A stretch of DNA of 64,000 bases from Mastigias papua. Taxonomy: Eukaryota; Cnidaria; Scyphozoa; Rhizostomeae; Mastigiidae. Position 1 is the stretch's first letter. Each line of letters begins with the position of its first letter. Where the stretch lies: positions 10,100,428 through 10,164,427 of the forward strand of contig OZ025280.1 in NCBI GenBank assembly GCA_964019165.1. The letters run 5' to 3'. The notes under the pieces were generated by a model that had not been told where the DNA came from, made no database searches, and saw only the letters and a list, made by a program, of their open reading frames with translations. A program made the translations under genes and the position numbers. Shown piece after piece: positions 19,082 through 31,700 of this stretch.

Positions 19082-22000
19082 ACATTCACATTGAGGACCA
19101 ATCATCTTGCGGTGTTTCACATACAGTGACTGCATGTACCACCACAACGCCTGGCTAATGACTCTATAAGCACCTTTCAACTATCACTATCTTTCTTAAC
19201 CCGTTAATGAGGGGTTGTTGGAGACGGGTTAAACTGTTTTGCGGTATATCAATGTGTCATCATTGTTCATCATCAACCAATCACTAGCTCTTCAATGTGG
19301 TCACCCAGATGTTGTTGTACGTGCCTCTTTATAAGACAGTTAATCTTGCATAAATCTCACCCTTGCATGGCATTATCTTATTGTTGCTCTGATAATTTGA
19401 TAGTGACATATGTTATATTTAGTTTATTTAATTATTACAGTGCTATACAGACAGATGCAACATTAATAGATAACTGCACTGTAGAAAAGAGTATCAGATT
19501 AATTACAAATATTGGATGCCTTATGCAAATATTCAAATTGTTATGTGTATGAACTTATCAGCTCTGCAATATCTAAGACGTCCACTAGGTTGTTATGAAT
19601 TTTCTGGCCAAGTCACATTTCTTGAAACATTACAATATTTCATTGAACAAGGCACTGCACCATTATAGACAGACAGAGTTACACAGTAGCAGTACACAAC
19701 TAATATATCAAAGATCAGTCTTAAGACTCACCCTTGCATATGTCATTGTTATACTTTCTGTCAAATTTTATATGATCACCATATTCAGGTTTTAGCTCTT
19801 TTAGCTTGCTACCCAATTGTAACTAGTTGTGTATTATGCGAGAGGGTTCTCTCCAAATCAGGGAATATCCAGTATTGTCAGGTTCATTCAGGGGTAATCA
19901 TTGGGAGAAGACAGATTCTTCACAGAATCAGGAAATATACGTGGAGTTGTTCAAAAGCTACGACTCTTTTGTCACTGTCAGTCATTTATTTTCCCATTTT
20001 CCACTCAAATGGTGTAGTTCTCTGTGTTTTGAAACCAAAAGAGTTGAAACGGCAAGACTAGGGCCACGGTTCTCCTATCTGCCAAATCTATCTGAAGAAG
20101 TGATAGATTATAACTGAGGGCAATATGAATACCTGGGGTACTGTTGGAAAATGAGTAGCCTTTCACTGAAAATATGAGGAGAAATCAAGACATTTTCTAC
20201 TAATATATCAGTGGCAACTCTCTGCACTGTCTGTCCTGAGCGGATGGATCCTTACAACCATGCACAATTGTATGTTTGAGCTCCTGCTTTACATCTTCCT
20301 GCCTATACCACTCCATACGTCGTATGTTGTGGTTCATGTGAGCGCCTCATAGATCCATTTTATAGTGATTGGCGGTGCTTCCTCACTCATGACCACGCAC
20401 CACTTAGTCAGGCACAGATGAACACAGCCATTTATGTTGGCCATTGCTTCTTAATGACTAGCGATACATTGATGTACTCACATAGAGTCGTCATCACACA
20501 ACACAATCAACACCGCAAATACTTGAGGGGGTATGCCCACTTTCATAGTGGGTTTCAACTGTGGGAATCTCGGGTTCTATTTCTTAGCATTCATATATTC
20601 GTATGTTTGCGCACATGAGCCTGTGATTTCTTATGTGATGACATCAGTGGTGCTTATGCACTTCGGTGCATGCAGTCATCTGTACAATTCACTTCCATGG
20701 CAACATATATGCTACAAACAACAAGCTGTCAATGGTAAGTACTAAGTAAGTATAGTATCAAATTCTTCCTATCTGTTCTTTGCAATCTTTTTTATCATTT
20801 CATGTGTTATATGTGAAACCTGTTGCTGAAGAACAACATACATGCTATTAATTGAGCTGGAGTCCCCAAGCTGTGCCACATCTATTCTTTAACAAACACT
20901 AGGAACCCAATACTGATGCAATATACTTATATTCCTGAAGAACTATATAATTACGTTCTTTGTTCTTTCTCTTTTCACTTGCACATGCATGATTTCATTC
21001 CATACCTATGAACACTTTGTATTTCTTGCATTGAGGTACCTGCGGTATGCATGTTGCTGCAGCCTACAAGTTTTTGCTTCCCTACCACTGGCTAATTCCA
21101 ACAACACCCTTTATTTACATCTCAGGGCCCAACATAAGACTGCCACTCATAGCCTGTAGTTTTTAGCCAGCAACAAAATGTCCACTTTACTGATTGTACT
21201 GATTTGTTCATATGTATTTACGCACTGTACGCTGTTTGCCATTCGGATACTCTCTTACACTTACAGGCCTCCTATCCTCCTGTACTATGTTATGCTCTTG
21301 CAACCCATGCACCCTTTTGGATATCACTGTATACACCCTGAAACTCAATGAGCTACCTCAGCACTTCAATACACACAGATCGTATGTGTATAAATAAGAT
21401 TATTTGCAATACATGTTACCATTGCCTACTTTTCACCTGTGATATAGCACCATTGTTGTGTAATAACGTTTCTTTATAGTAGACTTACACACTTATTATG
21501 TATCTCGCTTTAGTTAGAGAAAAGTATTGAGCAATACAGATAGTCCTCTAACACAGCACATACATTTTTGACTATTGCGGCATTAGTAAGAGTGCACTTA
21601 TGTGCTATATACGCCCATCAAATATCACTACAGGAACCTACCCCCAAGTTCTTCCCGACATAGTGTTATTATGACTGCATTTGCAAAATCTTCTATGTAC
21701 GGTACCTTAGCTACAGATATGTTTTTATTACTGTACTATATTCCACCACAGTTAGCACAATGGTAGACACACGTATTGTTCGAAATAAGTATTGCTATTA
21801 GGAAGCAAACAGTATATGTAAAATATCAGTAAGCAACCAAGTATCATATTTTAGTAAAGCAGGATGTTAGCTCCACCATAAGTATTTCTCACACTCATTT
21901 TTAATACGCAAAAGAACTATCACATATTCAACTTTCAAGATGCAACAAGATATTCAATGCACAGAGTAACCATCCCCAAGCTAAATGATGAAGACAAGCT

Positions 22001-23599
22001 TCTGTGTTAGACAGATGGTATTTAAATGTGATTGTCCACTGTTTGATTGAGCTGATTACTACAGATCAAATTCACTATGCAACTCTTCAGCTATCAAACG
22101 TTACATTCATGCAAATGACATCAACTTCGTCATATACTTATGCATGTATTGTCATGTGCACTGGACCAGCCTTGATTTTCAGTGGGCAATTGTATCCTTC
22201 ACGACTTCATTTGACATTTCCTTGACTGATACAAGGAGAGATGATGTGGCACGAGTAGTAAGTACACACTGTACAGTACCAAAGCACAACAAAATGTTAC
22301 AGCCCCCAGACTTGTGCAGATTCATGTCTACAGATAGACAGCAGGCAGAACATCAGTAAATGCCACGGAATAAGTAAAGACTGTGCATATAAACACTGAA
22401 AGCTGCAAATTTATGTGTCGTTTCTATGCACTCTCTAGCCCCGCGCCACAGGACAGTGATAATCTCAATCTACTTAGGCCCGATATCCACAATGTGTTTG
22501 GGCTCACTTTGAATACTGTCCTATTTAGACTATGGTCCATATTATGCACTTGCGAAATGATACTGGACAATCAAATACCACCAATATACTCACGCCAGTA
22601 CTCTTTCTTTCTTATCTGACCATGGTAACTCTGGAAAGCATTCAAATTGTCCGTGAAGACCCACAGGATCAGACAGTGCTAATAAGACCTTCCTTAGTAG
22701 TTCACGACAATCACCCGTAATATATCTATAGTTAAGCTCTTTCTCTATATGGTTATTTACTTCGTACTTAGAATTTATCATATCTTAGCATTAATTTTCT
22801 GACACATGCACACAACATATCACTGTGCCTTAATGTAATCTTTACACGCCAACATACACCACTTGCATTCAACCCCTTAATATGAACTATGAACCCCATT
22901 ATCCCACATTATCCTAGAGTAGTATCATTATGATGCTATTACCGTAACCCTCCCCGTTTCTTCATAACATCACTTTTAGTTTGTCATGTACGTTCACACC
23001 CCTTTCCTTTACCTAAGACAGCAGCTCTTACCCTTATACCCAATGACCTTTTTATATTCAACTCAACAACATTTCATATGTTACCCAATTCCCATTTCAA
23101 CTTTAGTTAGCAGATAAACCTTTGAGCTTATTCTCAACTTTTTGTGTTATATGTTACTTAAATATAGTTACTCGGGTTATGCGTTTTCAGGTTCACTTGT
23201 GTGTTGTTGCCAAGGGAACTTGTTATGCTTCCCCCAGTGAGTTTTGCACCCCAACCATTTTTGGCTACATAAAATACACGGTCTGCTATTTTCAGCCAGT
23301 TCCCCCAGCAAATATCTTAACTCATAGCAGAGTCATTTTTCCATATATGCTACCATAGTACTACACACCCTCCCTATTCAAATAACAGTTGTATCGTTTT
23401 CTCCCGCAAAACTCACTGAAATAAGGATTACCCAAACAAAGGATGCAACCTTGACGTGGTGTTTGGGCTTACAACCAATGCATCTAGCAACAACACAGAC
23501 TATATCTACTATATTTAGAGCCACAATTGATTTTAGACCTTACTAAGCCTCATATTTTCATCATACTAGACACAAGTTTCTACAATATTATGACACAGA
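19082..23599. other. U1-specific 3' region, no gene recognised
   Basis: About 4.5 kb between the RepHel stop and the right end. Open frames do not exceed about 96 aa and show no familiar motif. It does not resemble the tails of U0, U2, U3 or U6 except for the last 40-50 bases (ACTAGCTTAGTACTGATAGC). Confidence 0.6.
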
Positions 23600-23643
23600 C
23601 TAGCTTAGTACTGATAGCCCGCGTCTAGCGGGCTATCAGTACT
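23600..23643 (+). repeat. U1 right terminal hairpin, compact form
   Basis: A perfect 16-bp stem AGTACTGATAGCCCGC (23607-23622), loop GTCTA (23623-23627) and its complement (23628-23643). No large palindrome is inserted here, and the next unit's left end follows at once at 23644. This is the minimal form of the structure that is expanded to 500-600 bp in FB1, FB4, FB5 and FB8. Confidence 0.9.
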
Positions 23644-26600
23644 TCTCTATATACTAAGATCCCTAAAATGCAAATGAGCTCGCCATTGTGTACATCAAAG
23701 GGGCCGGTACCTGGTGTTGTGACGAATACTTCTTCTAGAGCTGTGCGATTATTAGGCTCAAACGTTGGTCAGAGGCCCCAGGTGTCGAGTAGGCCAATTA
23801 ATTTTTTTTTCAAATTTTTATCTCTTGATTTCGCCGAGATATTCCAATTTCTATTTCGCGAATTTGAGGCCTTTGTGTGTTGCCTTTTGTCTTCCATAGT
23901 TATCGTCCGCATGGAAAGCACTGCTCTCACTCCAAGGCGTGTTCGATCGGGATCAAGTTTGCTGCTGTTTTCAGGAGAATTCTGTTGGGTTTCTACCAGG
24001 TTAGTACCTATTTGTCCTACCAACATTCTATTCTTTAGTTCGCTTATATATTCTTCCTCGATTGCCTGCGTTTTCTGGTATTTTAAACGATTTGTTTTCA
24101 TGTATCGAAGCGGTTTCCTATGCCCTCCCTCGCGTGTGTTATTTGCCATGACAGTTGGGCAACTAATTCATCGCTTTATTGCTATCTGAAGATTCGATTT
24201 ATCATTGCCAGTCTTTATTCAATGACATTATAACACTGCTGCCTTTTAGATGTGATTCATGGGTGATGTGAGCCCTGTTATTTACCTGTTCTGTTTCAGG
24301 GTAGATTGGAAGAGCCTCCCTCCGGGGCATTCTCGCCATGACAGTTCTTCTCCATCCGTTTGATTCTGTTCGCCAGATTCAATGCTTTAACTGGTAAGTT
24401 GTGCTAACAGATTTAGCTGATGTTTTATGTTGTATTCCTTTGTGTATTAGGATGGTGTTTAGCTGTGTTACCTTCCCTTTTAAATAAGATAAACCGAACA
24501 TGAAACTCTCAGTTCCGACATGGTTTGAATGCTACTAATGTTCCAGTTGGTAGTTGAGGAACATTTTGTGGTTCTGTTACCAGGTGAGTCGTTTTCTACT
24601 GCTATAACGTTTGATTTCAAAATGCCTGTCTTTCCCCTGTTCTCTGTGCGCACTTTCTATAGTATTTTCGACACTTATGTTCAATATTGTCAGCGAGATT
24701 GCAATAGCCTCCCTCGGGGGTTTTCCGCCATGACAGTTCCTCTCCACCACGTTTTATGTTGCTCTCTCTTGGTGGGTGAATTTAAGCGAACTTTCGTCCT
24801 TCTACTACAAGGTAAGTTGTTCTGTCATGTAATAAGGTTTGTTGTCAGATTACCTGTAATTTATCTGTCTACTGTACATGTTCCATTAGACACGTAAGGT
24901 CAGTGTTTTGAGCGAGATTCCTCTAGCTTCCCTCAGGGGCATGTCGCCATGACACTTCCTCTCCGATCAGATTGATTTTAGTCGCGAGATTGTCTTGGTT
25001 CTTTTACAATATTAGGATGAAGTGTTTACTGTCCTATTCATTGCTAGATTGCTGTTTATACCTTGAAGTTAATGCGTGCGAAAAGGAGATACGAAATCTT
25101 TGTGTTTGCGTATGAATTGTGCTATATGAAATGCTGAATTTGGGCATTGATGAAGTTTTTTAGGTCTAAGTTTGTAGTTGTATATGTGATTTAGTGGTAA
25201 AAGGTGAAGGTCTGTTGAGTTATATAATTGTAAGTAGAATGCTAGGTTCCCCCTCAGTTCACTGAAGGAAGCCACTGCTCTGTGTGTTTGATTATCATTG
25301 CCAGCAGCCACAAAATATCTTAACACGGTTGTACAGAGATGACTAAAGTGTGTATATTTTAGTTCCTAACTTTTCTTGCTATTATTCATATGATGTTTTG
25401 GTGTCCCTACACTCTTTATTTTGTTGTAGGTTGTAGATAGAGTTGCGAGGGGATTCCCAAGTTCAGATCACGATCGCAGAAACCTCTCATCCTTTGTGTC
25501 CGAACAATAGTGTTTACACAAGACCGCAAGTTTGCAGTTGAGGGCGTGTTTACAACGCGGAAGGATGGATGTCTTGCACTTCTTCATGGAATTTTGTGCC
25601 TTCTCTATAAGGTAAGTGATTTATTTCATTGACATTGTATCGATTTATTTGTGCCAGGATTGTTTTGTGTAGAATGTTCGCCACTTTCCCAGTTAGACGA
25701 GATTTAATGCCGTGGTTTGATCGAGAGTCCATACGATTGCCTCGGGGGCCCTATGATCATACGAATTCCTTTCATGTTCGCTTGATTTCCGCCTGTAAAT
25801 TATCGTTTGGTTGCTACAGAACTTTCGGTATACTATTCAGGGGATATTTACTGTATTATTTACTGATATAATAGGACAGTTTAGCGTGTGCTGTTGATAC
25901 TTTGCATTTGCGCATGATTTTGAAGGAAGTGTCTGAACAGTTAGGCCGCTTTCTTTAGGTTTGATTTGTTGTCAGTCACTTCTGGTTAGCTCTTGGTTTT
26001 TCCCATACACTTATTGTAGGTTGGAGCTAAGATGTTGTTCAAATCATTCCTTGGATTATTGGAGTGTAGTATCTCTCTTTCCCTTTTGGTTTTTGTTGCA
26101 GTATTTTGAGCAGTACTACGCGTATTCTCTGTAAAACCTTGAAGGGCCTTTAATAGTACCCTCAGTCACCACAGCTGATGCCTTCCGTATTCTCAGTAGA
26201 ACACGTAGTATTCTGAATCACTGGTATATTAATAGTTAAAACTGCCTGGTCTTTTACAAATATGTTATTTACTAATTCGTTGATACTTTCGTGTATAGTA
26301 CCGTGCGTTTTCAGGTTGTTCCTTCTTGAGTTATCTACGTTGATATTGTGTTATAAATTAGGGTTGTAGTCAAAGCACTTAAGTAACTTATTCACAAGGC
26401 TTTATTCAGTATAGTACTCTAATGATTGCCTATGTATTTACAACAGTCTAACAATCTTTATTTACAAGAGTCTAATCATTGTATTCACTATAGATTTTTG
26501 TGTTATTTTGGAGGACTCAGCTGATGGTTGCTTTAGTCCTAACTCTCCGTTTCCTGGCAAAGCAGCTCCCCTTCATCCTAAGATTATTTGTTATAAAGAC

Positions 26601-28622
26601 CATTAATGATTTCTATTCATCATTCTGCACATGATAATATGGTTTTGCTGGATCAAGTAGCATTAGATACCAATGATTTGTATTGTTTAGACTTAATTCC
26701 TGGAGCCCCATCTTTCAGCCCGCACCCTAATTAACAATATTGTTTGTAATCAAATGTTATGAGGGACTTACTGTAAAAGAGTATTATGTATAACAGGTTA
26801 TGCCTCACTAATGCACAATTTCTGAGTTTCAAATCAATTTTTACTAGCATACTTTTAGGAATTGTTTTTAGCTTTTATGAAGTTAAATTATGAAGCATCT
26901 CTATACATTGTCATTCTATATTGCCTACTTGAATGCCTCAAGGTAGCTATTATAGGAGTTTGAAAGATATTACTGGGTGTGCCTAGATGACAATGGTATT
27001 CATACATTTGACTTGATGTCCTTAGATGAAACATGTACCAACATAGTACTTGATTGTCTGCCTGTAGGATTTTGTCACTAGCCTATTTCACTTTGAGATA
27101 TCAGTTGTCACAGTGACCATTAGTACTTTTGATATTTCATTCTGTTTATGATGATATGTTGTTAAAGTTTTGTATTAGTTAGAGCCAGCAACCTTATTTG
27201 TATTGTACTCAATTGCCAGCTCGAGCCCCCCTCTCAAGTACAGCTATGATAATAAATTTGTTTCTATGATGCAAGCTCTACAATATATCATTCAATGATA
27301 GGATTTACAGCTTGATGCGGTTGACAAGAGGTTAGGACTCACATGATTTTGGTCCATAATATTGTTACTGTTGAGTTTGCTCTAAGATTACAAGTCACTG
27401 TTATTTCAGTTTTGTACACTTATGGAGCAGTCATTACGTATCAGGGGGTGGGGGTTGAGGCACATGATAAAATAGATTCAACAATTTTGTACCCCAGTTG
27501 GACATGGAATAATATTCTAGAGCCCCAGATTAAATACTTTGTGGAGCCCCAACATTTAATTTTTGTTATTGATTGTAGTACATCAGTCATTGTGTCCTGG
27601 ATATATTAGTTGGTGGTCCTTAGCAACAGCATAGGCAATAGTATGTGACAGTGTTCCACCACAAGTTGATATGCACTATTGTAGGATTCCTAAGAGGTTA
27701 TGAGTCACTTATCTACATAAGCATAGGCATGATCTATGCACTTTATTTTGGAGTCTTCTCAGATAGTAGACGTTTTTACAGCTGAATATAATACCTCTGG
27801 ATAAATTGTATGGACATTTGGATAAGGTATTTGACTACAATCATCTATATGATGCTAGGTTTAAGGTATGTTACTAAGTTGTACACCACCACCACCACGA
27901 CCATAACTACCTTTAATGCTTGACATCTGACTTTGTTATTTCAAGCTGTATAATATATCTCATTCATTGGCTTTCCATCTTACTATGCAGAATATTTTAA
28001 AGTGATATTGTATTACCAAGCCATATTCATTTATCATTATGAACTTGAAGTATAGTTCCTTTCAGGTATTGTAATTAAGTTCTGTCTAATTTATTGGGTC
28101 TTATTATATAGTAAAGCAATTGGACGTGATTAATAGCTAAAACCAGATAGAGTCTACAGTCATACCTCTCAATTGATGTGACATACTATATGTTCTCTAA
28201 AGTATTTACATTATACAGCAACATTGTATAAGACTCATTACATTAGGATTGAGTGATGCATGACATATTGTGTGATGTATAGGTCCTTTCAGGTAGTGTA
28301 ATTAAATTCTGTCTAATTTATTGGGTCTTATTATGTAGTAAAGCAATTGGACAAGATTAATAGCTAAAACCAGATAGAGTTTACAGTCATACCTCGCATT
28401 TGACGTGACATACTATGTGGTCTATGAAGAGTTTACATTATACAGCAACATTATTATATAAGACTCATTACATTAGGTTTGAATCATGCAGGAGATATTG
28501 TATGATGTATTTCCATTTATGCCTCATTGCACACACCACTTTAAAACATTATATGCTTAGTTCATGTAATAGAGACTAGCTTAGTAATGATACCCCGCTA
28601 GACGCGGGCTATCAGTACTAAG
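23644..28622 (+). mobile_element. Helitron unit U2 (non-coding, about 5.0 kb)
   Basis: Left end TCTCTATATACTAAGATCCC at 23644 with ATGCAAATGAG. The 5' block is homologous to U1 and U6 and carries donor-like GT at 24000, 24394, 24584, 24812 and 25612. CTTCCCTCGGGGG/CGCCATGACAG-type motifs lie near 24311, 24707, 24927 and (degenerate) 25737. The 40-nt conserved block lies at 26600-26641. The tail 26787-28585 is nearly identical to 1-1790. The right end is compact: a hairpin with loop TAGAC (inverted relative to U1) and then ATCAGTACTAAG, followed by TCACTATATACTA of U3. The open frame at 23668-24189 (173 aa) has frame-shifted relatives in other units and is not supported as a gene. Confidence 0.8.
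28566..28622 (+). repeat. U2 right terminal hairpin with inverted loop
   Basis: The stem CCCGC/GCGGG has loop TAGAC, the reverse complement of the GTCTA loop in U1. ATCAGTACTAAG follows and then the U3 left end. The stem is weakened on the left (TACCCCGC instead of TAGCCCGC). Confidence 0.8.
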
Positions 28623-28714
28623 TCACTATATACTAAAATCCCTATATGCAAATGAGCCCAGATCAAAGAGGCCGACACCCGAGCCTGTAACCTGTACTTC
28701 TTACAGGGCTATGC

Positions 28715-31700
28715 ACGGATGCCCCTCAGACTTCTGTCAGGTGTTTCCACTGTGGAGTAGGTTTGTGAATTATTTTTGCAAATTTTTCCCTTCATGTTTC
28801 GCTGAGATATTCCAGTTTCTCTTCGTTGACTTTGCGTGCTTTGTCTGTCGTCTATTGTCCTCCATTGTTGTCGTCCGCACTGGTTGTACTGCTCTCATTA
28901 CAAGGCGAATTCGATCGGGATCATGTTGACTGTGTTTCGAGGAGACTTTCGCTGTTTTTCTACCAGGTTTGTAGCTACTTTTTCCTCCCTAGATGCTGTA
29001 CTATAGTTCAATTATATTTTCTTCATCGATTGCGTGCGTTTTCTGATGTTTTACGCAATTTGTTTCCATGTATCTAGGAAGTTTCCTACAGCTTCCTCGT
29101 GGTTATTATTCTTCATGACAGTTGAGCAACCAATTCGTCGCTTCATTGCTGTCTCAGGATTGGATTTAGTATTGCCATGTTTTATTTCAAGACACCTATT
29201 ATTAAGGGGTGAAGTTCCTTTGAGTAATATAACTGTAATTAGAAGATTGTGTTCCCTCTCAGTTCAGTCAAGGAAGCCACTGCTCTGTGTGTTTCATTCT
29301 CATTGCCAGTAGCCACAAAATATCTTAACACGGTTGTACGGAGATATCTATAGTGTCTATGTTTTATTTCCTAACTGTCCTTCATATTAGTCCTATAATG
29401 TTTTGGTGTCCTTACACTCTTTATTTTGTTGTAGGCTTTAGATAGAAATGCGAGGGGATTCCCAACTCAAGATCACGATCGCAGAGAAACCTTTCATCCT
29501 TTGTTTTCGAACAATAGTATTTACACAAGACCGCAAGCTTGCAGTTGAGGGCGTGTTTACAAAGTGTATGGATGTCTTGCAATTCGTCATGGAATTTTGT
29601 GCTTTCTTTATAAGGTAAGTGATATATTTCATTGACACAGTTTCGATTTAGTTTTACTAGGATTGTTTTGTGTAGAATGTTCGACACTTTCCCAGTTAGA
29701 CGAGATTTAATGCCGTGTTTTGATCGAGAGTCCATACGATTGCCTCGGGGGCCCTATGATCATACCAATTCCTTTCATGTTCGCTTGATTTCCGCCTGTA
29801 AATTATCGTTTGGTTACTACAGAACTTTCGGTATACTATTCAGGGGATATTTACTGTATTATTTACTGATATAATAGGACAGTTTAGCGTGTGCTGTTGA
29901 TACTTTGCATTTGCGCATGATTTTGAAGGAAGTATGTCTGAACAGTTAGGCCGCTTTCTTTAGGTTTGATTTGTTGTCAGTCACTTCTGGTTAGCTCTTG
30001 GTTTTTCCCATACACTTATTGTAGATTGGAGCTAAGATGCTGTTCAAATCATTCCTTTTATTATTGGAGTGTAGTAGCTCTCTTTCCCGTTTGGTTTTTG
30101 TTGCAGTATTTTGAGCAGTACTACGCATATTCTCTCTAAAACCTTGAAGGGCCTTTAATATTACTCTCAGTCACCTCAGCTGATGCCTTCTGTATTCTCA
30201 GTAGAACACTTAGTATTCTGAATCATTGGTATATTAATAGTTAAAAATGCCGGGTCTTTTACAAATATGTTATTTACTAATTCGTTGATACTTTCGTGTA
30301 TAGTACCGTGCGTTTTCAGGTTGTTCCTTCTTGATTTATTTACGCTGATATTATGTTATAAATTAGGTTTGTAATCAAAGCACTTAAGTAACTTATTCAC
30401 AAGGCTTTATTCAGTATAGTACTATAATTATTGCCTATGTATTTACAACAGTCTAACAATCTTTATTTACAAGAGTCTAATCATTGTATTCACTATAGAT
30501 TTTTGTGTTATTTTAGAGGACTCGGCTTATGGTTGCTTTAGTCCTAACTCTCCGTTTCCTGGCAAAGCAGCTCCCCTTCATCCTAAGATTATTTGTTATA
30601 AAGACCATTAATGATTTCTATTCATCATTCTGCACATGATAATATGGTTTTGCTGGATCAAGTAGCATTAGATACCAAACGGATGCCCCTCAGACTTCTG
30701 TCAGGTGTTTCCACTGTGGAGTAGGTTTGTGAATTTTTTTTGCAAATTTTTCCCTTCATGTTTCGCTGAGATATTCCAGTTTCTCTTCGTTGACTTTGCG
30801 TGCTTTGTCTGTCGTCTATTGTCCTCCATTGTTGTCGTCCGCACTGGTTGTACTGCTCTCATTACAAGGCGAATTCGATCGGGATCATGTTGACTGTGTT
30901 TCGAGGAGACTTTCGCTGTTTTTCTACCAGGTTTGTAGCTACTTTTTCCTCCCTAGATGCTGTACTATAGTTCAATTATATTTTCTTCATCGATTGCGTG
31001 CGTTTTCTGATGTTTTACGCAATTTGTTTCCATGTATCTAGGAAGTTTCCTACAGCTTCCTCGTGGTTATTATTCTTCATGACAGTTGAGCAACCAATTC
31101 GTCGCTTCATTGCTGTCTCAGGATTGGATTTAGTATTGCCATGTTTTATTTCAAGACACCTATTATTAAGGGGTGAAGTTCCTTTGAGTAATATAACTGT
31201 AATTAGAAGATTGTGTTCCCTCTCAGTTCAGTCAAGGAAGCCACTGCTCTGTGTGTTTCATTCTCATTGCCAGTAGCCACAAAATATCTTAACACGGTTG
31301 TACGGAGATATCTATAGTGTCTATGTTTTATTTCCTAACTGTCCTTCATATTAGTCCTATAATGTTTTGGTGTCCTTACACTCTTTATTTTGTTGTAGGC
31401 TTTAGATAGAAATGCGAGGGGATTCCCAACTCAAGATCACGATCGCAGAGAAACCTTTCATCCTTTGTTTTCGAACAATAGTATTTACACAAGACCGCAA
31501 GCTTGCAGTTGAGGGCGTGTTTACAAAGTGTATGGATGTCTTGCAATTCGTCATGGAATTTTGTGCTTTCTTTATAAGGTAAGTGATATATTTCATTGAC
31601 ACAGTTTCGATTTAGTTTTACTAGGATTGTTTTGTGTAGAATGTTCGACACTTTCCCAGTTAGACGAGATTTAATGCCGTGTTTTGATCGAGAGTCCATA

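Larger units (their letters stand above)
2378..23643 (+). mobile_element. Helitron unit U1: about 21.3 kb RepHel-bearing element
   Basis: The left end TCTCTATATACTAAAATCCC is at 2378. The right-end hairpin (16-bp stem, GTCTA loop) finishes at 23643 and runs straight into the next left end at 23644. A RepHel gene lies between them on the same strand (10228-19081), in the order expected of an autonomous Helitron. The first 2.9 kb (to about 5280) is homologous to the 5' blocks of U2 and U6; 5300-10200 and 19100-23590 have no obvious copy elsewhere in the window. A Harbinger element is nested in the RepHel intron. RepHel is broken, so this copy is probably no longer self-sufficient. That it once drove the array is inference. 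Confidence 0.8.

Noticed and set aside
23668..24189. 173-aa frame in the U2 5' block, with partly similar frames at 2401 and 28711
   Set aside because: Similarity follows DNA homology; the frames differ in length and start and are broken in U6. Donor-like sites interrupt them. No domain recognised.
29448..29614. Short frame starting MRGDSQ in the kB-like block, open to a splice donor
   Set aside because: Small indels put the same segment out of frame in U2 and U6, so coding is not conserved.
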